Shown here piece by piece: positions 43,098 through 44,076 of a stretch of DNA of 44,076 bases. The translations under genes were made by a program, and so were the position numbers. The stretch comes from Martelella mediterranea (lineage in GTDB: Bacteria > Pseudomonadota > Alphaproteobacteria > Rhizobiales > Rhizobiaceae): assembly GCF_021021415.1 (NCBI RefSeq), contig NZ_JAINWJ010000060.1:1-44076 (forward strand). The letters run 5' to 3'. The notes below the pieces were generated by a model. It did no database searches and was not told the origin of the DNA. It saw only the letters and a list, made by a program, of their open reading frames with translations. The number at the start of each line of letters is the position of its first letter. The stretch's first letter is position 1.

Positions 43098-43386
43098 AGG
43101 CCGAACGCCCGCCGGAGGTGACAATGCTGAACTCATCGTCTTCGATCATGCCATCCTCGCGCACGGTCAGCCGCCAGCGGCGGTTGCCGATGCGAAAGGA
43201 GAGTCGCCAGCGTCCCGCATCCTCGCCGTCGCCGCGTTCAACCGAAGACCGCACCTGCCCGCGCGCCGTCATCGCGCGCAGATCATCGACGCCGAGGCCG
43301 AAGCGGCGCGCGAGCCGCTCCGCGCCGATTTCGAACTGGCCTTCCGCATTGCGCGCGACGAATGCCCCGGTTTCCTGAGCGTTCAT
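43096..43386 (-). CDS. DUF6522-type small protein
   Basis: A 96-residue soluble protein: a short strand-helix start (FEIGAERLARRFGLGVDDLRAMTARGQVRS) followed by SSVERGDGEDAGRWRLSFRIGNRRWRLTVREDG, the characteristic part. The DUF6522 assignment is from memory of this motif. Its ATG overlaps the stop of the truncated hemoglobin gene (ATGA, 43383-43386), so it is made together with that protein and is probably functionally tied to it. Function unknown. Confidence 0.75.
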   Translation of the reverse strand: MNAQETGAFVARNAEGQFEIGAERLARRFGLGVDDLRAMTARGQVRSSVERGDGEDAGRWRLSFRIGNRRWRLTVREDGMIEDDEFSIVTSGGRSA

Positions 43387-43874
43387 GATCTCGCACCGCC
43401 TGCCTGACGCGCAAGATCGGCGTGGCCGATCGGGCATAGCCCGGTCGTATCCTCGCCGCGATGAAAGCCGATCGCCAGACGGAAGGAATGGGCAATGCGC
43501 ATGGCCCTGTCGAGAAACAGCGAAGCCACTTCTTCCGGGCAAAGCGCATCCACGGTTTCGGCAAAGAGTTGCAGCCAGCGGTGAAAATGCCGTTCCTCGA
43601 TTTCGGGAATCGCCAGATGCGGCGGCAGCGGACGGCCCTGATAGCGCGCCGTGCGCAACAGCGTCGCCGACCAGAAGTCGCACATGCGCTGAAGATGGCG
43701 CGGCCAGTCATCGGCAGCGATCCGGCTGTTGAAGACCGGCCCGAGCAGCGCGTCCTCGCGAATCCGGTCATAAAAGCCATGCACCACGGCGACGATCATC
43801 GCCTCGTCCAGAACCTCGGGAAGCGGCTTGCCGTCGATGATCACCGTGCGCTCCGGCGCGGGACGTCCTTTCAT
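43383..43874 (-). CDS. Group III truncated hemoglobin
   Basis: A 163-residue heme protein. FYDRIREDALLGPVFNSRI matches the early helix, DFWSATLL the E-helix region, and IEERHFHRWLQLF contains the proximal histidine of group III truncated globins. Members are linked to oxygen or nitric oxide chemistry, but roles differ. The start at MKGRP is preferred (upstream in-frame sites add only seven residues). It is followed in overlap by DUF6522 and preceded by a MogA-type gene; NO from nitrite reduction is a possible substrate, by inference. Confidence 0.9.
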   Translation of the reverse strand: MKGRPAPERTVIIDGKPLPEVLDEAMIVAVVHGFYDRIREDALLGPVFNSRIAADDWPRHLQRMCDFWSATLLRTARYQGRPLPPHLAIPEIEERHFHRWLQLFAETVDALCPEEVASLFLDRAMRIAHSFRLAIGFHRGEDTTGLCPIGHADLARQAGGARS

Positions 43875-43908
43875 GTCTGAAACTCCTTTCTGCAAACCAC
43901 GACCGGCC

Positions 43909-44076
43909 TCAAGCCGGCGGCCGATGCGCCTTGACCCGTGCCGGGTCGGTCTCGATGCGCCCGGCGCCGATCAGGTCGAGACAATAGGGGATCGCCGGGA
44001 AAACCGCATCGAGGCAAAGCCTTATCGACGCCGGTCGGCCCGGCAGGTTGACGATCAGGCTCTTTCCGCGCACACC
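43909..44076 (-). CDS. MogA/MoaB-type molybdopterin adenylyltransferase, C-terminal part (partial)
   Basis: The last 55 residues of a gene that enters from the right edge and stops at 43909. RGKSLIVNLPGRPASIRLCLDAVF is the late conserved segment of MogA-family enzymes, which adenylylate molybdopterin before molybdate insertion. PYCLDLIGAGRIETD and the end HRPPA complete it. Molybdenum cofactor is required by the NasA nitrate reductase encoded nearby. The N-terminal part and start are outside the window. Confidence 0.85.
   Translation of the reverse strand, partial: GVRGKSLIVNLPGRPASIRLCLDAVFPAIPYCLDLIGAGRIETDPARVKAHRPPA

Overview
The window is GC-rich chromosomal DNA from an alphaproteobacterium of the Hyphomicrobiales (Rhizobiales), most likely Rhizobiaceae-like. 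Three things support this. There is a circularly permuted two-piece tmRNA gene of the alphaproteobacterial type. There is a complete acpXL-fabZXL-fabF2XL-fabF1XL-adhXL-lpxXL cluster, the rhizobial pathway that puts a very-long-chain fatty acid on lipid A. There is also an FnrN-type regulator beside hemN. Genus cannot be fixed from sequence alone. I see no insertion sequence, prophage, CRISPR array, tRNA or rRNA.

Layout. 1-2.8 kb: end of a membrane protein, a flippase-like membrane protein and a membrane-anchored sulfatase/alkaline-phosphatase-fold enzyme. 2.8-7.8 kb: an RND efflux permease, its adaptor and a DUF2892 membrane protein, divergent from a two-cysteine ArsR-family repressor of the BigR/SqrR persulfide-sensor type. 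7.9-10.3 kb: thyA, permuted ssrA (tmRNA), sspB, DUF4169 and a ribbon-helix-helix gene. 10.3-14 kb: glmU-glmS-GNAT operon. 14.3-20.2 kb: a hemerythrin-like gene and the lipid A VLCFA cluster. 20.3-22.6 kb: hemN and fnrN, divergent around an FNR/FixK box. 22.6-27.5 kb: L,D-transpeptidase, nucleoside hydrolase, TauE/SafE-type exporter, cobP/cobU kinase, an orphan betaine-type binding protein and a hypothetical gene.

27.7-42.2 kb is a large assimilatory nitrate system, all on the minus strand. In transcription order it runs nasA, nasT, nasS, nrtA, nrtB, nrtCD, nirB, nirD, cysG. NasA is a single 1267-residue fusion of a molybdopterin nitrate reductase, a flavodoxin domain and a CysJ-like FAD/NADPH reductase. 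NrtABCD imports nitrate, NirBD reduces nitrite and CysG makes siroheme for NirB. NasS is a cytoplasmic nitrate sensor and NasT an ANTAR-domain antiterminator. Both nasA and nrtA have leaders with the parts NasT needs: a strong hairpin with an AATGGN hexaloop (A at position 1, G at 4), a second ANNGNN hexaloop hairpin, and an intrinsic terminator whose 5' arm overlaps that second hairpin. This matched pair of attenuators is the most informative regulatory structure in the window. It implies that NasT controls its own operon and, separately, the transport and nitrite-reduction genes.

42.5-44.1 kb: a DUF488 gene with an unusual C-terminal tail, then a translationally coupled group III truncated hemoglobin/DUF6522 pair and the end of a MogA-type molybdenum cofactor gene. 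Cofactor supply and possible NO handling fit the neighbouring nitrate genes.
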